Part shown: positions 40,808 to 52,208 of the stretch, in pieces
How positions within the stretch are numbered: position 1 is the stretch's first letter
Layout of the letters: each line of letters starts with the position of its first letter
From: Guptibacillus hwajinpoensis
GTDB taxonomy: Bacteria; Bacillota; Bacilli; Bacillales; Bacillaceae_O
Assembly: GCA_016841765.1 (NCBI GenBank)
Contig: JAENYN010000013.1
Span: forward strand, 1 to 64,000
Length of the DNA: 64,000 bases
Direction: 5' to 3'
Notes under the pieces: generated by a model
What the model was told of the DNA's origin: nothing
Seen by the model: only the letters and a program-made list of their open reading frames with translations
Database searches by the model: none
Translations under genes and position numbers: made by a program

Positions 40808-41923
40808 ATGAAAGATCCGCGCATCGATAAACTTGCCGGCAGCTTGATTGAGTATTCCGTTAAGCTGCAGCCTGGTGAAAACGTATTGATCGAGAATACT
40901 GGGGTTGAACCTGAGCTCGTCAACGCCCTTATCCAAAAAGCCTACAAAGCCGGCGGCCATCCGTTTGTGCTGCTCAAAGAAAATGCCATTACGCGAACCC
41001 TTCTGAACGGGGCACAAAAGGATCAGCTCGATTTGATGGCCGATCTCGAAATGAAAATGATGGAACAAATGGATGCCTATGTCGGACTTCGGAGTGGAAA
41101 GAATATTTCCGAACTGTCCGATGTACCCGCCGAAAAGATGGAACTCTATGGAAAAACAGTCGGGCAGCGGGTGCACAGGGACGTCAGGGTGCCTAAAACA
41201 AAATGGGTGGTCCTCCGATACCCGAACGAATCTATGGCACAGCTTGCCGATATGAGTACGGATGCCTTCGAAAATTTTTATTTTGATGTATGCAATCTTG
41301 ACTATGGGAAGATGAGCAAAGCAATGGAGCCGCTGGTCGAGCTCATGGAAAAAACGGACCGGGTGCATATCAAAGGGGCAGGCACTGACTTGTCTTTTTC
41401 CATCAATAACATTCCGGCTGTAAAATGCGCCGGTGAACTGAACATTCCTGACGGAGAAGTCTATACAGCCCCTGTTAAAGACTCTGTTAACGGCACGATA
41501 TCTTTCAACACACCTTCCCCTTATCACGGCTTCACATTTGAACAGATTAAACTGACATTCAAAGATGGTAAGATTGTTGAAGCGGAAGGAAACGATACAA
41601 AGAGGCTAAATCAGATCCTTGATACAGATGAAGGAGCCCGATTTATCGGGGAATTTGCCATCGGCGTCAATCCTTATATCAAGCATCCGATGAAGGATAT
41701 ATTATTCGATGAAAAGATAGACGGAAGTTTTCATTTCACACCGGGGCAGTGCTATGACGAAGCACCTAACGGCAATGACTCGGCAGTCCACTGGGATATG
41801 GTCTGTATCCAGCGCCCAGAATACGGGGGCGGAGAAATATATTTTGATGATGTCCTTATCCGAAAAGACGGCCGGTTTGTCATCCCGGAACTGGACGGCC
41901 TCAACCCTGAAAATTTGGTCTGA
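40808..41923 (+). CDS. M29 family aminopeptidase
   Basis: VHIKGAGTDLSFSI; EGARFIGEFAIGVNPYIKHPMKDILFDEKIDGSFHFTPGQCYDEAPNGNDSAVHWDMV. Confidence 0.93.
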   Translation: MKDPRIDKLAGSLIEYSVKLQPGENVLIENTGVEPELVNALIQKAYKAGGHPFVLLKENAITRTLLNGAQKDQLDLMADLEMKMMEQMDAYVGLRSGKNISELSDVPAEKMELYGKTVGQRVHRDVRVPKTKWVVLRYPNESMAQLADMSTDAFENFYFDVCNLDYGKMSKAMEPLVELMEKTDRVHIKGAGTDLSFSINNIPAVKCAGELNIPDGEVYTAPVKDSVNGTISFNTPSPYHGFTFEQIKLTFKDGKIVEAEGNDTKRLNQILDTDEGARFIGEFAIGVNPYIKHPMKDILFDEKIDGSFHFTPGQCYDEAPNGNDSAVHWDMVCIQRPEYGGGEIYFDDVLIRKDGRFVIPELDGLNPENLV

Positions 41924-41976
41924 ACACCTGCATGAGTTGCAGTTATCCTCTCACTGAATCCAGGTTAAAAGCAAAC

Positions 41977-42010
41977 GAAAAGGAGCTTGATCATCAAGCT
42001 CCTTTTTGCG
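41977..42010. terminator. Bidirectional terminator
   Basis: AAAAGGAGCTTGATcATCAAGCTCCTTTTT. Confidence 0.9.
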
Positions 42011-42013
42011 CTT

Positions 42014-43330
42014 TTATTTTCCTGTTTCTTCAACACCGGCGATTTCCTCATATGCCTGCTGGTATTTTTGAATGTCCCCGGCTCCCATGAAAATTAGGAC
42101 ACTGTTTGCATGTTCGGCGAGAACCCCTGTCGATGACAGATCAAGCATACGGGCTCCATCAATTTTTTCTTTCAAATCGTCGATTGTGAGCTGTCCGCGG
42201 TTTTCACGGGCGGAACCAAAAATATCACACAAGTAAACTTGATCGGCGTGCGAAAGACTCTCCGCAAATTCATTCAGGAATGTTTGTGTCCTGGTGAAAG
42301 TATGCGGCTGGAAAACAGCGACGATATCTTTGCCCTGATACTTTTGGCGTGCGGATTCGATAGTTGCTGTGATTTCTGTCGGATGATGAGCATAATCATC
42401 GATCAGCACCTGTGATCCGAACACTTTTTCAGTGAATCGGCGTTTGACGCCTCCAAAAGTTTTCAACCGGCTTTGCACAACTTCCACAGGTACACTTTCA
42501 TAGTGGCACAGGGCAATAACTGCCAGAGCATTCAGGACATTATGCATGCCATATCCCGTTATCGTGAATGAGGCATAAAAATTGTTTCTCACAAACACAT
42601 CAAAGGTTGTACCTTCAGGTGTCGGCTTGACATCTCGGGCCTGGAAGTCGTTATCCTCCCCAAGCCCATAAAACATGACAGGCACCTGGGCCTGGATCCC
42701 TTGCAGTTGTTCATCATCCCCGCAGGCGATAATCCCTTTGTCGACCTGCAAAGCCATCTGCTGGAACGCCGATACAACGTCCTCAATATCCTTAAAATAG
42801 TCGGGATGGTCAAAGTCGATGTTTGTCATAATGGCATAGTCAGGATAGTAGGATAAGAAATGGCGGCGATACTCGCAGGCTTCAAACACGAAGTATTCAC
42901 TGTCTTCAACCCCTTTACCGGAGCCATCCCCGATCAGGTACGATGTCGGGCAATGTTCGCCAAGCACATGTGCAAGCAGCCCTGTCGTCGATGTTTTGCC
43001 GTGTGATCCGGTAACTGCGATACTGGTGAAGTTCTTCGTGAATTCACCGAGGAAATTGTGATATCTGTATACAGGAATACCCAATTCTTTTGCTGCCATT
43101 ATCTCTTCATGGTCATCGCCAAATGCATTGCCGGCAATGACGGTAAGGCCTTCCTTTATATTGCTTGCACTGAAAGGATAAATGGGAATACCGCGGTCCT
43201 CAAGCGCTTCCTGGGTAAAAAAGCGTTTCTCTACATCGGATCCCTGTACTTGATATTTCATATCATGCAGAATTTGTGCCAGGGCACTCATTCCGGTTCC
43301 TTTGATTCCTACAAAATGGTAAACTGTCAT
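42014..43330 (-). CDS. murC: UDP-N-acetylmuramate--L-alanine ligase
   Basis: [51 protein letters not shown]. Confidence 0.97.
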   Translation of the reverse strand: MTVYHFVGIKGTGMSALAQILHDMKYQVQGSDVEKRFFTQEALEDRGIPIYPFSASNIKEGLTVIAGNAFGDDHEEIMAAKELGIPVYRYHNFLGEFTKNFTSIAVTGSHGKTSTTGLLAHVLGEHCPTSYLIGDGSGKGVEDSEYFVFEACEYRRHFLSYYPDYAIMTNIDFDHPDYFKDIEDVVSAFQQMALQVDKGIIACGDDEQLQGIQAQVPVMFYGLGEDNDFQARDVKPTPEGTTFDVFVRNNFYASFTITGYGMHNVLNALAVIALCHYESVPVEVVQSRLKTFGGVKRRFTEKVFGSQVLIDDYAHHPTEITATIESARQKYQGKDIVAVFQPHTFTRTQTFLNEFAESLSHADQVYLCDIFGSARENRGQLTIDDLKEKIDGARMLDLSSTGVLAEHANSVLIFMGAGDIQKYQQAYEEIAGVEETGK

Positions 43331-43597
43331 ATATTTGAACCTCCACCGCTTCAATTCATCGTTTCATCTATGTAACACAGTATATGAACGTAAGGCCTAT
43401 TTGACTCAATGGCCTTCATGCCCTTTTAGGATAACTGTTGATACATATGTCTGGATGGTCATTCCAAGAAACAGGCTAAACAGCTTGCTGCCCTGGAAAA
43501 ACGTGATGTTCCAAATGTTGGGCTCCATTTACTGTTTTCTTATTATAGCAAAGCGCCTGGTATAATGCCATGATGACTTCACTGCTTCCCGCGGATG

Positions 43598-43634
43598 TGC
43601 AGACAGCCGATAGAATGATTCTATCGGCTGTCTC
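43598..43634 (-). terminator. Terminator downstream of NaPRTase
   Basis: GACAGCCGATAGAATgATTCTATCGGCTGTC, perfect 15-bp arms. Confidence 0.8.
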
Positions 43635-43668
43635 AATCACTTCGCAACGTATTCGGTCCTTATGGCGG

Positions 43669-44769
43669 TCAGGAATCGCATTTTTCCAGGCGGGGATTGG
43701 GACGGTAAGCCCTTCCTGCTTTTGCTTCCGGTGAGCCGTTCAGCAATACATTGTCACCTGTGAATCCTATTTTCACTTTTAAAAGGCTGCTGCCGACACC
43801 ATACATATCAACCGGCACATTCATTTCTTCAAATTCTTTGATGCGCTCTTCACTGAAGCCTCCGCTCGCCACAATCTTCACATGGTCGAATCCTTCTTTG
43901 TCAAGGGCCTCCCGCAGGGCGAAAAGCAAATAGGGATTGACACCGCGGGGGTCAAACGTTCCCAATACTTCAGGGTTCCGCACAAAGTATTGGTCCACCA
44001 TTGTTTTTGAGGTATCGACCCTGACCCCTTTAAGCGTCTCCCCAAACTCACGGGCGACTTTCAGTGCATCAGTGATAATATCATTATTATAATCAATAAG
44101 GGCAACAAGCTCGTCTTCTGGGAACTGTTGATGATAAGCTCTAGCTGCCTCGACGATATCGCCGTTGAATAGCTGGATCAAGGCGTGCGGCATTGTCCCC
44201 ATTCCTTTTTTGCCCCACCATTCATTCATCGCATGGGTCGCCTGCGCTGTCGAACCGCCTATATAGGCAGCATAACCGTCTCCTGCCTGCTGGGTGAAAT
44301 GGTCATCACGGTCTCCCATGAAAATGACAGGTTTCTGTTTGCCGGAAATACTTGCGGCCTTTACTACATTGTAAACATTTGTGGCGACTGAAGTCCTTCG
44401 TCCGAGAATGCCATCTATGAGCCCCTCAAGCCAGCCAAAGTCCTGATAAGGCCCTGTGATGGTCATCACCGTTTCAAACGGTGTCACCTTGTCTCCGTCC
44501 TTTAATGAATATATTTCAAGGTTTTCCGGATTGTCAGCAAATGTTTTTACAAGGGCAATGACTTCATCGGTTCCGCATAACACGGCATGCTGCTTTTGAA
44601 AAAACTGCATCGTTACGACATTATCCGGTTTCTGTTGTTTTACGATTTCCCTCGTTTTAAGAAAATAGACAGCAGAAAACCAGCCTTCCCCAACCCGTTC
44701 ATCAAATTTAAAAGTCTTATTGGTCAAGCGCTTTATTTTTCCTTGCATTTTCAATTCGATTTCTTTCAT
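43669..44769 (-). CDS. Nicotinate phosphoribosyltransferase
   Basis: FLKTREIVKQQKPDNVVTMQFFQK; FMGDRDDHFTQQAGDGYAAYIGGSTAQATHAMNEWW. Confidence 0.9.
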   Translation of the reverse strand: MKEIELKMQGKIKRLTNKTFKFDERVGEGWFSAVYFLKTREIVKQQKPDNVVTMQFFQKQHAVLCGTDEVIALVKTFADNPENLEIYSLKDGDKVTPFETVMTITGPYQDFGWLEGLIDGILGRRTSVATNVYNVVKAASISGKQKPVIFMGDRDDHFTQQAGDGYAAYIGGSTAQATHAMNEWWGKKGMGTMPHALIQLFNGDIVEAARAYHQQFPEDELVALIDYNNDIITDALKVAREFGETLKGVRVDTSKTMVDQYFVRNPEVLGTFDPRGVNPYLLFALREALDKEGFDHVKIVASGGFSEERIKEFEEMNVPVDMYGVGSSLLKVKIGFTGDNVLLNGSPEAKAGRAYRPNPRLEKCDS

Positions 44770-45027
44770 GCTATTGCTCCTCTTATAGAAGATCATGACA
44801 TAAAAATTGCCACATCATTTCGTAATCTCTTTATATAACCGCGGAAAACTTCACTCTTTATCATATAAGACCAACTGAATGAAAACAAGTGAAAAAGCGT
44901 CAAATTGCGAGTCTGTTCGCGAGCAGAACAGACAAAAACCGCGATGAAAAGCCAGATTCATTGTCCTGGCAAACATGCAGGGTGCATGAAGAAAGGCATC
45001 CGCCAGCCTGAGCGGATGCCTGATGAA

Positions 45028-47013
45028 TCACATTTGCGGTGTCGGTGTTTTATCCTTATGGTCCTTTTTATTCAAGAGGGATTGAAAAATAAACATTGCT
45101 GCCAAAACGGCAAGCCCTGCCAGCGAGATCAAAAGGCTTGGATAAACTAAAAGAATACCTGCACCAAACAAGATGATCCGCTCAACAAAGTTGGAATTTC
45201 TCACAAAGAACCCAATCATTGCCGCACTTATACCGGCCATACCAAGCAATGCTGTCAAGACAGTCGGCGTGACACTCAGGAATGTTGCGCCTTCCTGCAG
45301 CAGCAATTGAGGATGCATAACAAATATATATGGAATGATGAAAGCGGCTATCGCCAATTTAAAAGCCGTGACACCCGCCTTCATCGGATTGGCATTCGCT
45401 ATGCCCGCCCCTGCATATGCAGCAAGCGAAACAGGAGGCGTAATGTCGGCAACAATTCCGAAATAGAAAACGAACATGTGTACAGCAATGACAGGAACAT
45501 CCGGAAAAGCATTCAAAATAGCCGGGGCTGCCATGGATGCTGTTACGACATAGTTTGCGGTTGTCGGCAATCCCATACCGAGTAAAATGCTGGCCAGCAT
45601 CGTAAAGAACAGGATCAAGAAGAAGTTTCCTGCAGCAAGTTCAATGATGCCGCCGGCAATCTTGCCGCCAAGTCCGGTCAATACAACAATCCCTACGACA
45701 ATGCCGGCTGTCGCACACGCCGATATGACCGGCAGGGCCGTCCGGGCACCCTGTTCAAGTGCATCAAGCATTTCACGGAGAGACATTCGGGTCGCTTTGC
45801 GGAAAAGGCTGACAGCAAAAGCCATTCCGATTCCCCATAATGCTGCATAAGTCGGTGTCCGGCCAGAAAGCAGCATCCATACGATTGTCACCAGTGGAAG
45901 CAGCAGGTCAATCTTCTTCAGCAAATTCGCACCTTTCGGCAATTCTTCTTTGGAGACACCGAGAATGCCTTGCTTCTTTGCTTCAAAATGCGTCCCCATA
46001 AAAACACCTGAAAAGTACAGGACTGCAGGGATAATGGCGATAATGATGATTTCACTATATGGCACACCGGTATATTCAGCCATTATAAAGGCTGCAGCAC
46101 CCATGATCGGGGGCATGATTTGGCCTCCTGTTGAGGCGGAGGCTTCTGTTGCTGCTGCAAATTCAGGACGGAAACCGGCCCGCTTCATCATCGGGATTGT
46201 GAAAGATCCAGAACCGACCGTATTTGCGACTGAGCTTCCTGTAACCATTCCCTGCAGCCCACTCGCAGCAACTGCCGCCTTGGCTGTACCGCCGGTGTAC
46301 CGGCCTGTCAGGGCGAAAGCAAGATCATTAAAAAATCTTCCGATATCTGTCTTGATCAGCATCACTCCGAAAAACAGGAACAAGTAAATATACTGTGAAG
46401 ATATTTGAATCGGGATTCCGAAGATGGCATTCGATTTAAAAAACATTTCGGTGCTCAATCGATTCCAATCAAATCCGGCATGGCCGAACATCGGGATGCC
46501 GGTTCCCCACAGCCCATATGCAAGGGCTGTAGCCGCAATGATGACGATCGGCAAGCCTACTGCCCTTCTTGTTCCTTCGAGGAGCAAAACAATCCCGGTG
46601 GTAGCCACCGCAATATCAAACGGACTGTATCCGAATATGATAGCCCCATTAATCAGACGTTCATAATTAAACACGATATAATAATTTGTAAACAGGGCCA
46701 GCAAGGCTAAAATCACATCGTACCAGGCGACCCCCCGTTTGCTGGTCCAGTGTTTCCTTGCCGGATAAAGTATAAAAATGAGGGCAAGTCCGGTACCAAG
46801 GTGGATTGGCCCTTGAATAAGGGAAGGATAAACTCCTTTATATGCTGTAAACAAATGGAATATCGTGAGAGCGGCACCCACAATGGTGACCACCCATGCC
46901 CATTTTCCGATATCGATCCGATAGGCATGTTCACGATCATACTTTGCGAGTATATCTTCATTTTGTACTTCTGTTTCTTGATCTTCGTTCAGCATCTTAT
47001 TTTCTTTTTCCAT
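45028..47013 (-). CDS. TRAP transporter fused permease (4TM/12TM fusion)
   Basis: Multi-TM; AAVAASGLQGMVTGSSVANTVGSGSFTIPMMKRAGFRPEFAAATEASASTGGQIMPPIMGAAAFIMAEY. Confidence 0.95.
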   Translation of the reverse strand: MEKENKMLNEDQETEVQNEDILAKYDREHAYRIDIGKWAWVVTIVGAALTIFHLFTAYKGVYPSLIQGPIHLGTGLALIFILYPARKHWTSKRGVAWYDVILALLALFTNYYIVFNYERLINGAIIFGYSPFDIAVATTGIVLLLEGTRRAVGLPIVIIAATALAYGLWGTGIPMFGHAGFDWNRLSTEMFFKSNAIFGIPIQISSQYIYLFLFFGVMLIKTDIGRFFNDLAFALTGRYTGGTAKAAVAASGLQGMVTGSSVANTVGSGSFTIPMMKRAGFRPEFAAATEASASTGGQIMPPIMGAAAFIMAEYTGVPYSEIIIIAIIPAVLYFSGVFMGTHFEAKKQGILGVSKEELPKGANLLKKIDLLLPLVTIVWMLLSGRTPTYAALWGIGMAFAVSLFRKATRMSLREMLDALEQGARTALPVISACATAGIVVGIVVLTGLGGKIAGGIIELAAGNFFLILFFTMLASILLGMGLPTTANYVVTASMAAPAILNAFPDVPVIAVHMFVFYFGIVADITPPVSLAAYAGAGIANANPMKAGVTAFKLAIAAFIIPYIFVMHPQLLLQEGATFLSVTPTVLTALLGMAGISAAMIGFFVRNSNFVERIILFGAGILLVYPSLLISLAGLAVLAAMFIFQSLLNKKDHKDKTPTPQM

Positions 47014-47196
47014 TTCCTCACCATCCAATCTGATGTTGATACCCGCGAAAAGGGAGGGCTTGAATTATCTATGATCGTTTTTCCTGTATTTCGCGGAACC
47101 CGGGTTTTTGCCGGCGGAGAAAATATATTGCGGCTAAATGTGGAATATAGATTTTGTGGTCTATAATAATGCCCGGCGTTCAGAATTTCGGCAAAA

Positions 47197-47230
47197 CGAC
47201 CGGACAGTTAGTGTCCGGCCGTTTTGCCTT
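47197..47230 (-). terminator. Terminator downstream of TAXI binding protein
   Basis: AACGgCCGGACAgttagTGTCCGGcCGTTTTG. Confidence 0.8.
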
Positions 47231-47250
47231 ATAGTGTGTGCTGCGGCCTG

Positions 47251-48270
47251 TTAGTCGATCAGGCCGATTTCTTTATAGTATTTTTCTGCACCCGGATGCA
47301 TTGGAAGGCCTTCTGAGCCTTTCAGGGCATTTTCTTTTGTGATATGTGCGCCCTGTTCATGGGATATTTGATCGGAATTTTCGATCATGGCTTTCGTGAT
47401 TTGATAGCCAAGTTCTTCACTGATCTGATTCGTGGAACCGACCAGGATCGCATAAGCTGTTACCGTTTTCACAGGCTCCTTAAGCCATTCAAACGTATCG
47501 GCTTCAATGGTGAATTCCTGGTAATCCGTATTCTCCATCAGTGTATTAAGGGCATCCCCTTCAATTTCAAGGTACTTTACATCCTTTGTTGCAGCATACA
47601 ATTCATCGACGCTGGCTGCCGGAAGTCCGAGGAATCCGAACGTGGCATCAAGCTGTCCATCCTGCAGTTTCTTCTTGGCATCGCCAAAGCCTTCTTCAAA
47701 CGCTTGATAATCTCCGTCTTTCAGCCCGTAAGCTTCAAGGATTTGCTTAGCAGCAGCCTGTGTTCCGCTTCCAGGAGGCCCGATTGCGACTTTCTTGCCT
47801 TTCAAGTCGGCGATCGTTTCAACTCCTCTCGAATTCAGGGTTACAACCTGCATAACCTCAGGGTAGATATGTCCCATAAAGCCGAAGTTTTCAATTTTCG
47901 AACCTTCAAACTCACCTTCACCATTGGCTGCATTCAATGCAGGAATGTGAACAGTCATACCAAGCTGAAGTTCGCCTCGTCCAATTTTTGCAAGGTTTTC
48001 CACTGAAGCACCGGTTGATACAGCACTTACGTTGAAGCCTTCAACATCGACGTTTTTCTTCATAACTGTTGCCATTTCCTGTCCAAGCGGGAAATAGGTT
48101 CCGCCAGTACTGCCGGTTCCAAGCTGGATGTCCGTTTTAAAATCTTCTCCGGCTTCCCCTTCGCCGCCTTCGCCTCCACCAGCGTTTCCTCCGTTGCCGG
48201 AATCACCGCAGGCAGCAAGGAACATGGACATTGTGAGTACAGTCACAAGCATAAGTAGCCATTTCTTCAA
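47251..48270 (-). CDS. TAXI family TRAP transporter solute-binding lipoprotein
   Basis: Lipobox LAACGDSG; IQLGTGSTGGTYFPLGQEMATVMKK. Confidence 0.95.
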   Translation of the reverse strand: MKKWLLMLVTVLTMSMFLAACGDSGNGGNAGGGEGGEGEAGEDFKTDIQLGTGSTGGTYFPLGQEMATVMKKNVDVEGFNVSAVSTGASVENLAKIGRGELQLGMTVHIPALNAANGEGEFEGSKIENFGFMGHIYPEVMQVVTLNSRGVETIADLKGKKVAIGPPGSGTQAAAKQILEAYGLKDGDYQAFEEGFGDAKKKLQDGQLDATFGFLGLPAASVDELYAATKDVKYLEIEGDALNTLMENTDYQEFTIEADTFEWLKEPVKTVTAYAILVGSTNQISEELGYQITKAMIENSDQISHEQGAHITKENALKGSEGLPMHPGAEKYYKEIGLID

Positions 48271-48300
48271 AAAAACTCCCCCTTATTATTTTTATAAAAC

Positions 48301-48318
48301 CATCAGAATATTCTGATG
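48301..48318. promoter_or_regulatory. 18-bp perfect palindrome upstream of the TAXI gene (candidate operator)
   Basis: CATCAGAATATTCTGATG, 31-48 bp upstream of the TAXI start. Confidence 0.5.
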
Positions 48319-48519
48319 AATTGCCCCATAGATAATCACAAAATCATTCATAATGTCAAAAGTTAAAATTTTACTACATTCATATGAAAGATACAACACC
48401 TGTTATATAAAAGATATATTTATATTAAAACAAAAATGTATCAAACCGTCAACATTCTGTAACAAAGCGGCAACTGCATAATAAGGCACAGGCACGTCTT
48501 TTTTCCGTATATTAACAAA

Positions 48520-48550
48520 AAAAAGCCCGCTTATGATAGCGGGCTTTCTG
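48520..48550 (-). terminator. Terminator of sftA
   Basis: AAAAAAGCCCGCttatgataGCGGGCTTTC. Confidence 0.75.
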
Positions 48551-51404
48551 CTGTGAACATTTCTTCAATTTTTTCTTTTGACACCAGGATATCACGCGGC
48601 TTACTGCCTTTTTGCTCTGAAATGATCCCCTGTGCTTCCATCAGATCAATCAAGCGTGCAGCACGGTTGAAGCCAATGCGGAACCTCCTCTGCAGGGCTG
48701 ATGAGGAAGCGCCACCCTGTCCTGCCGCAAACAGGCATGCTTCTTCAAAAAGTTCATCTTCTTCCTGGTCAGGATGAGACCGCTGAACAAGGTCCTCCGG
48801 TTCAAACATATAAGATGGCTTCTGCTGCTTTCTGACAAAATCCGCCACCCGGTCAATCTCGTCATCCGAAACAAAATTACCCTGGATCCGCACAGGCTTG
48901 GAAGATCCATTTTCGAGAAAGAGCATATCTCCTTTCCCAAGAAGCTTTTCTGCCCCGCTCCCGTCAATGATTGTCCTGGAGTCGACTTGTGAGGAAACAG
49001 CAAACGCAGCCCTTGTCGGGATATTGGCTTTAATCAGGCCGGTGATGACATCGACAGACGGCCGCTGGGTTGCCAGGACCAGATGGATTCCGCACGCACG
49101 CGCCTTCTGGGCGATCCGGCACACGGCATCTTCCACATCCTGCGGAGAGACCATCATTAAGTCTGCAAGTTCATCGATGACAATGACCAGATAAGGAAGA
49201 ACCTGCTCTTTCTGACCGAATTCCCTGGCTTTTTTATTATAACGGGTTATATCGCGTACACCCGTATGGGCAAACAGCTCATACCGCCGCTCCATTTCTT
49301 CAACCGCCCATTTGAGTGCCGCGGTGGCGGCCTTCACATCCGTAATGACCGGGCTGACCAAATGCGGCAAATGATTATAAGGTGCGAGTTCCACCATTTT
49401 CGGATCAATCAACAGGAGTTTCAATTCATGCGGGGCTGCCTTGAAGAGCAGGCTCACGAGCATGGAATTGATGCAGACGCTTTTGCCTGATCCGGTGGCG
49501 CCTGCAATCAAGCCATGCGGCATTTTATTCAGGTCTGTAACAACCGGCTGACCCGCAATGTCCAGGCCGAGAGCCACTGTCAAGGGAGACGTGCTTTGCA
49601 TGAATGCGGGACTCCTTAAAATCTCCCGAAGAAAAACAGGCGCACTTTTCAAGTTCGGCACTTCGATTCCGATCGTATTTTTGCCGGGAATCGGGGCTTC
49701 TATCCGGATATCTGCCGCAGCAAGGCTCAGTTTAATGTCGTCAGTCAGATTCGTGATTTTGTTCACCTTAACACCGGGTTCCGGCTGGACCTCGAACCTT
49801 GTGACCGCAGGGCCTTTTGTCACACCGACGACGTGAGCGCGGACATTGAAGTTTACCAGGGTGGCATCCAATAGTTCCCGCTGGTTTTTCAGCCACTCCC
49901 CGTCATTTTCAGATGACCTGGGGGGCACATCGAGAAGCTGCAGGGACGGGTGCTGGTAAGTTCCACCCCTTTGTGACTTCATCGTTTTATCTTTGTCGCG
50001 TTTCAGCATGACAACGTTGTATGGCACATGAACCGTTTCATTTCCGCGGGCTGCCGTCGGGCGGTTCATCTTCTTGTCCGCCGCCTGTTCCCGTTGTGGC
50101 GCCGGCTTATCAGGGCTGTTTTTTAAAGGTGCTTCCTTTTTGTTCAAGGAAGAAGGTTCCTCTTCAATTTTAACTGGTTGCGGTTGGATCACATCCGCTG
50201 GTGCCTGTTCACTTGCCGAAACATCCCGGCTTGCATGAATTCCGGTATTCACTGCTTCGGCTGCATCATCCTGCTGTTCCGGTTCCGACCCGGCCTTTCT
50301 CTGCTCAAGGATTGGTGGATCCTCTTGTACAGAATCATTCAGTGTGACTTCCGGGATGGATTCTTCATCGGACTCCACCTGTTCCATTTTCATCGAAGAA
50401 TCCTTAACCGGTGGAATTGCCGCCTCTACGGCTTCATAACCCTCTGTTCCATACATGTCTTCTTCGCCGTCCACATCATGATCTGATACTACGTCTGCTG
50501 ATTCATTTACCTCATGGGATTCTTGTGCTGTACTCTCCTTCTCACGTGCATCTGCATTATCATCACTGACATCATCAACTTTGCTCTCCAATGTGGACTG
50601 ATCAAGGGTCAAGCCGACCTCCAGACCTTCCCCTTGCTCATCTTCATGGATATAAGATTCTTCGGTGTCCGCTTCTTCTTCTGGTACCGTTAGCGGGACT
50701 TGATTCTCCGGCAATTCTTCATCTTCCGCATCAGAAACACCCATTTTCGAGTATGTGTCCTCTTTCCTAACGGTTTGATCCTTGAATGGGGAAATGGCGT
50801 TCAAAAAAGACGGAATGGAAGGCGGCCGGGCCACTTCTCCCTCCCCGTCGGAAAACATCGTTTCCTGTGCCATCTCCTTTAACTTTTTAACATCATCCAG
50901 CGGGGAAGTGTACGGTTCATTAATATCAATAAAGTGTGAACGGTACATGCCATCAGGTGCTTTACCGAATCCGTATATGGGAGACGGCACATCTGTTCGT
51001 TGAAATGGGCGCTTGCTTCCTGAAGACCGGGCATCTCTTTCAGCCGATAATCCAGCCGGTTTGTTGGCAGCTTTCTGGCTTTTTGGCTTCCGTAAAGTTT
51101 CAGGCTGCTTTTTGTTCGACGCTGGTTGTTCCTGCCGCTTATGTTTCTGCCGGGCCGGTCTGGCCTGCCGCGGCTCCGCCTTGTGCGGTTCTCTTCTTTG
51201 CGCGGCTGCTTCACTTGCTCGCCGCTCATCATCAGGGATGAGCGGAAAGCGGAAGTTCCCCTGCGGATACTGGTAGGAAACTCTCGCTTCCACCTCTCTA
51301 TGTATTCTTGTTTGCTGAGGCGGCTTGGCGTTGCTGCTGTTTTCCATCGGAACACTGCCGTCTTCTTCAGTAAACTGTCTGATCAATCGTTTTATCCAAT
51401 CCAA
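48531..51404 (-). CDS. sftA: FtsK/SpoIIIE-type DNA translocase SftA (YtpT)
   Basis: PHGLIAGATGSGKSVCINSMLVSLLFKAAPHELKLLLIDPK; C-terminal gamma (winged-helix) domain; long acidic linker, no N-terminal TM. Confidence 0.93.
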   Translation of the reverse strand: MDWIKRLIRQFTEEDGSVPMENSSNAKPPQQTRIHREVEARVSYQYPQGNFRFPLIPDDERRASEAAAQRREPHKAEPRQARPARQKHKRQEQPASNKKQPETLRKPKSQKAANKPAGLSAERDARSSGSKRPFQRTDVPSPIYGFGKAPDGMYRSHFIDINEPYTSPLDDVKKLKEMAQETMFSDGEGEVARPPSIPSFLNAISPFKDQTVRKEDTYSKMGVSDAEDEELPENQVPLTVPEEEADTEESYIHEDEQGEGLEVGLTLDQSTLESKVDDVSDDNADAREKESTAQESHEVNESADVVSDHDVDGEEDMYGTEGYEAVEAAIPPVKDSSMKMEQVESDEESIPEVTLNDSVQEDPPILEQRKAGSEPEQQDDAAEAVNTGIHASRDVSASEQAPADVIQPQPVKIEEEPSSLNKKEAPLKNSPDKPAPQREQAADKKMNRPTAARGNETVHVPYNVVMLKRDKDKTMKSQRGGTYQHPSLQLLDVPPRSSENDGEWLKNQRELLDATLVNFNVRAHVVGVTKGPAVTRFEVQPEPGVKVNKITNLTDDIKLSLAAADIRIEAPIPGKNTIGIEVPNLKSAPVFLREILRSPAFMQSTSPLTVALGLDIAGQPVVTDLNKMPHGLIAGATGSGKSVCINSMLVSLLFKAAPHELKLLLIDPKMVELAPYNHLPHLVSPVITDVKAATAALKWAVEEMERRYELFAHTGVRDITRYNKKAREFGQKEQVLPYLVIVIDELADLMMVSPQDVEDAVCRIAQKARACGIHLVLATQRPSVDVITGLIKANIPTRAAFAVSSQVDSRTIIDGSGAEKLLGKGDMLFLENGSSKPVRIQGNFVSDDEIDRVADFVRKQQKPSYMFEPEDLVQRSHPDQEEDELFEEACLFAAGQGGASSSALQRRFRIGFNRAARLIDLMEAQGIISEQKGSKPRDILVSKEKIEEMFTAESPLS

Positions 51405-51595
51405 TCGTTATCACTCTTTCTTGTCGAATGAGAATTTTTACTAATTGTCAAGATGTCTTTATTGTACCAAGATTTTGTCGTGATTTGTCTAGTAAATCTC
51501 TATTATTTCCAGAAACATAACTGTAAAGAAAACAAAAACGCAGGAACTATATCCTGCGTTTTTTTTTGCCCTAAGGCGGATGTAAACTTTATTAT

Positions 51596-52204
51596 TCACT
51601 CAAAAAATGGTTCCCCGGGCTTACGGCCCCCTTCAAGAACAAGGATTCCTTTTTCAGCCGGCGCATCCGGCAGGTCCAGTTCCTTCGCGGAACAAATCAT
51701 GCCGGAAGAAGCAACGCCCCTCAATTCGGCATCTTTGATGACCATTCCGCTCGGCATGACGGCACCCGGTTTTGCAACGACGACCTTTTGGCCGTCATCG
51801 ACATTCGGCGCACCGCAAACAATCTGCAGGACTTCTGCCCCAACATCCACTTTGCAAATGCTCAATTTATCGGCATTTGGATGCTTGGCTTTTTCAAGGA
51901 CATGCCCTACGACAAACTTAGGGGAAAGATCGGCATCGAGCGTCTCTGCAAACCCATTCTTTTTTATTATTTCATTGATTTTGCCGGCAAGCTCTTCATC
52001 CAGCTCGACCATTCCGTCTCCTTCGACTGACAAATAAGAGGATGCGTTAAACAGGTTATATCCGGTTGTTTCACCTGAGGTTTTGTCAAAAATACGGACT
52101 GCATCGCCCTTTTTTTCATAGTCAAGGTTCGTGCGGTCACCGTCTTTCACTGTGACAAGCAGGACATCGCCAATACCTTTTGTATTGTAAAATACATTCA
52201 TCAC
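51596..52204 (-). CDS. ytpR: tRNA-binding domain protein YtpR
   Basis: [62 protein letters not shown]/tRBD. Confidence 0.94.
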   Translation of the reverse strand: MMNVFYNTKGIGDVLLVTVKDGDRTNLDYEKKGDAVRIFDKTSGETTGYNLFNASSYLSVEGDGMVELDEELAGKINEIIKKNGFAETLDADLSPKFVVGHVLEKAKHPNADKLSICKVDVGAEVLQIVCGAPNVDDGQKVVVAKPGAVMPSGMVIKDAELRGVASSGMICSAKELDLPDAPAEKGILVLEGGRKPGEPFFE

Positions 52205-52208
52205 TCAT

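Noticed and set aside
43598-43634. Long perfect palindrome GACAGCCGATAGAAT/ATTCTATCGGCTGTC
   Set aside because: Position directly downstream of the nicotinate phosphoribosyltransferase gene fits a transcription terminator.
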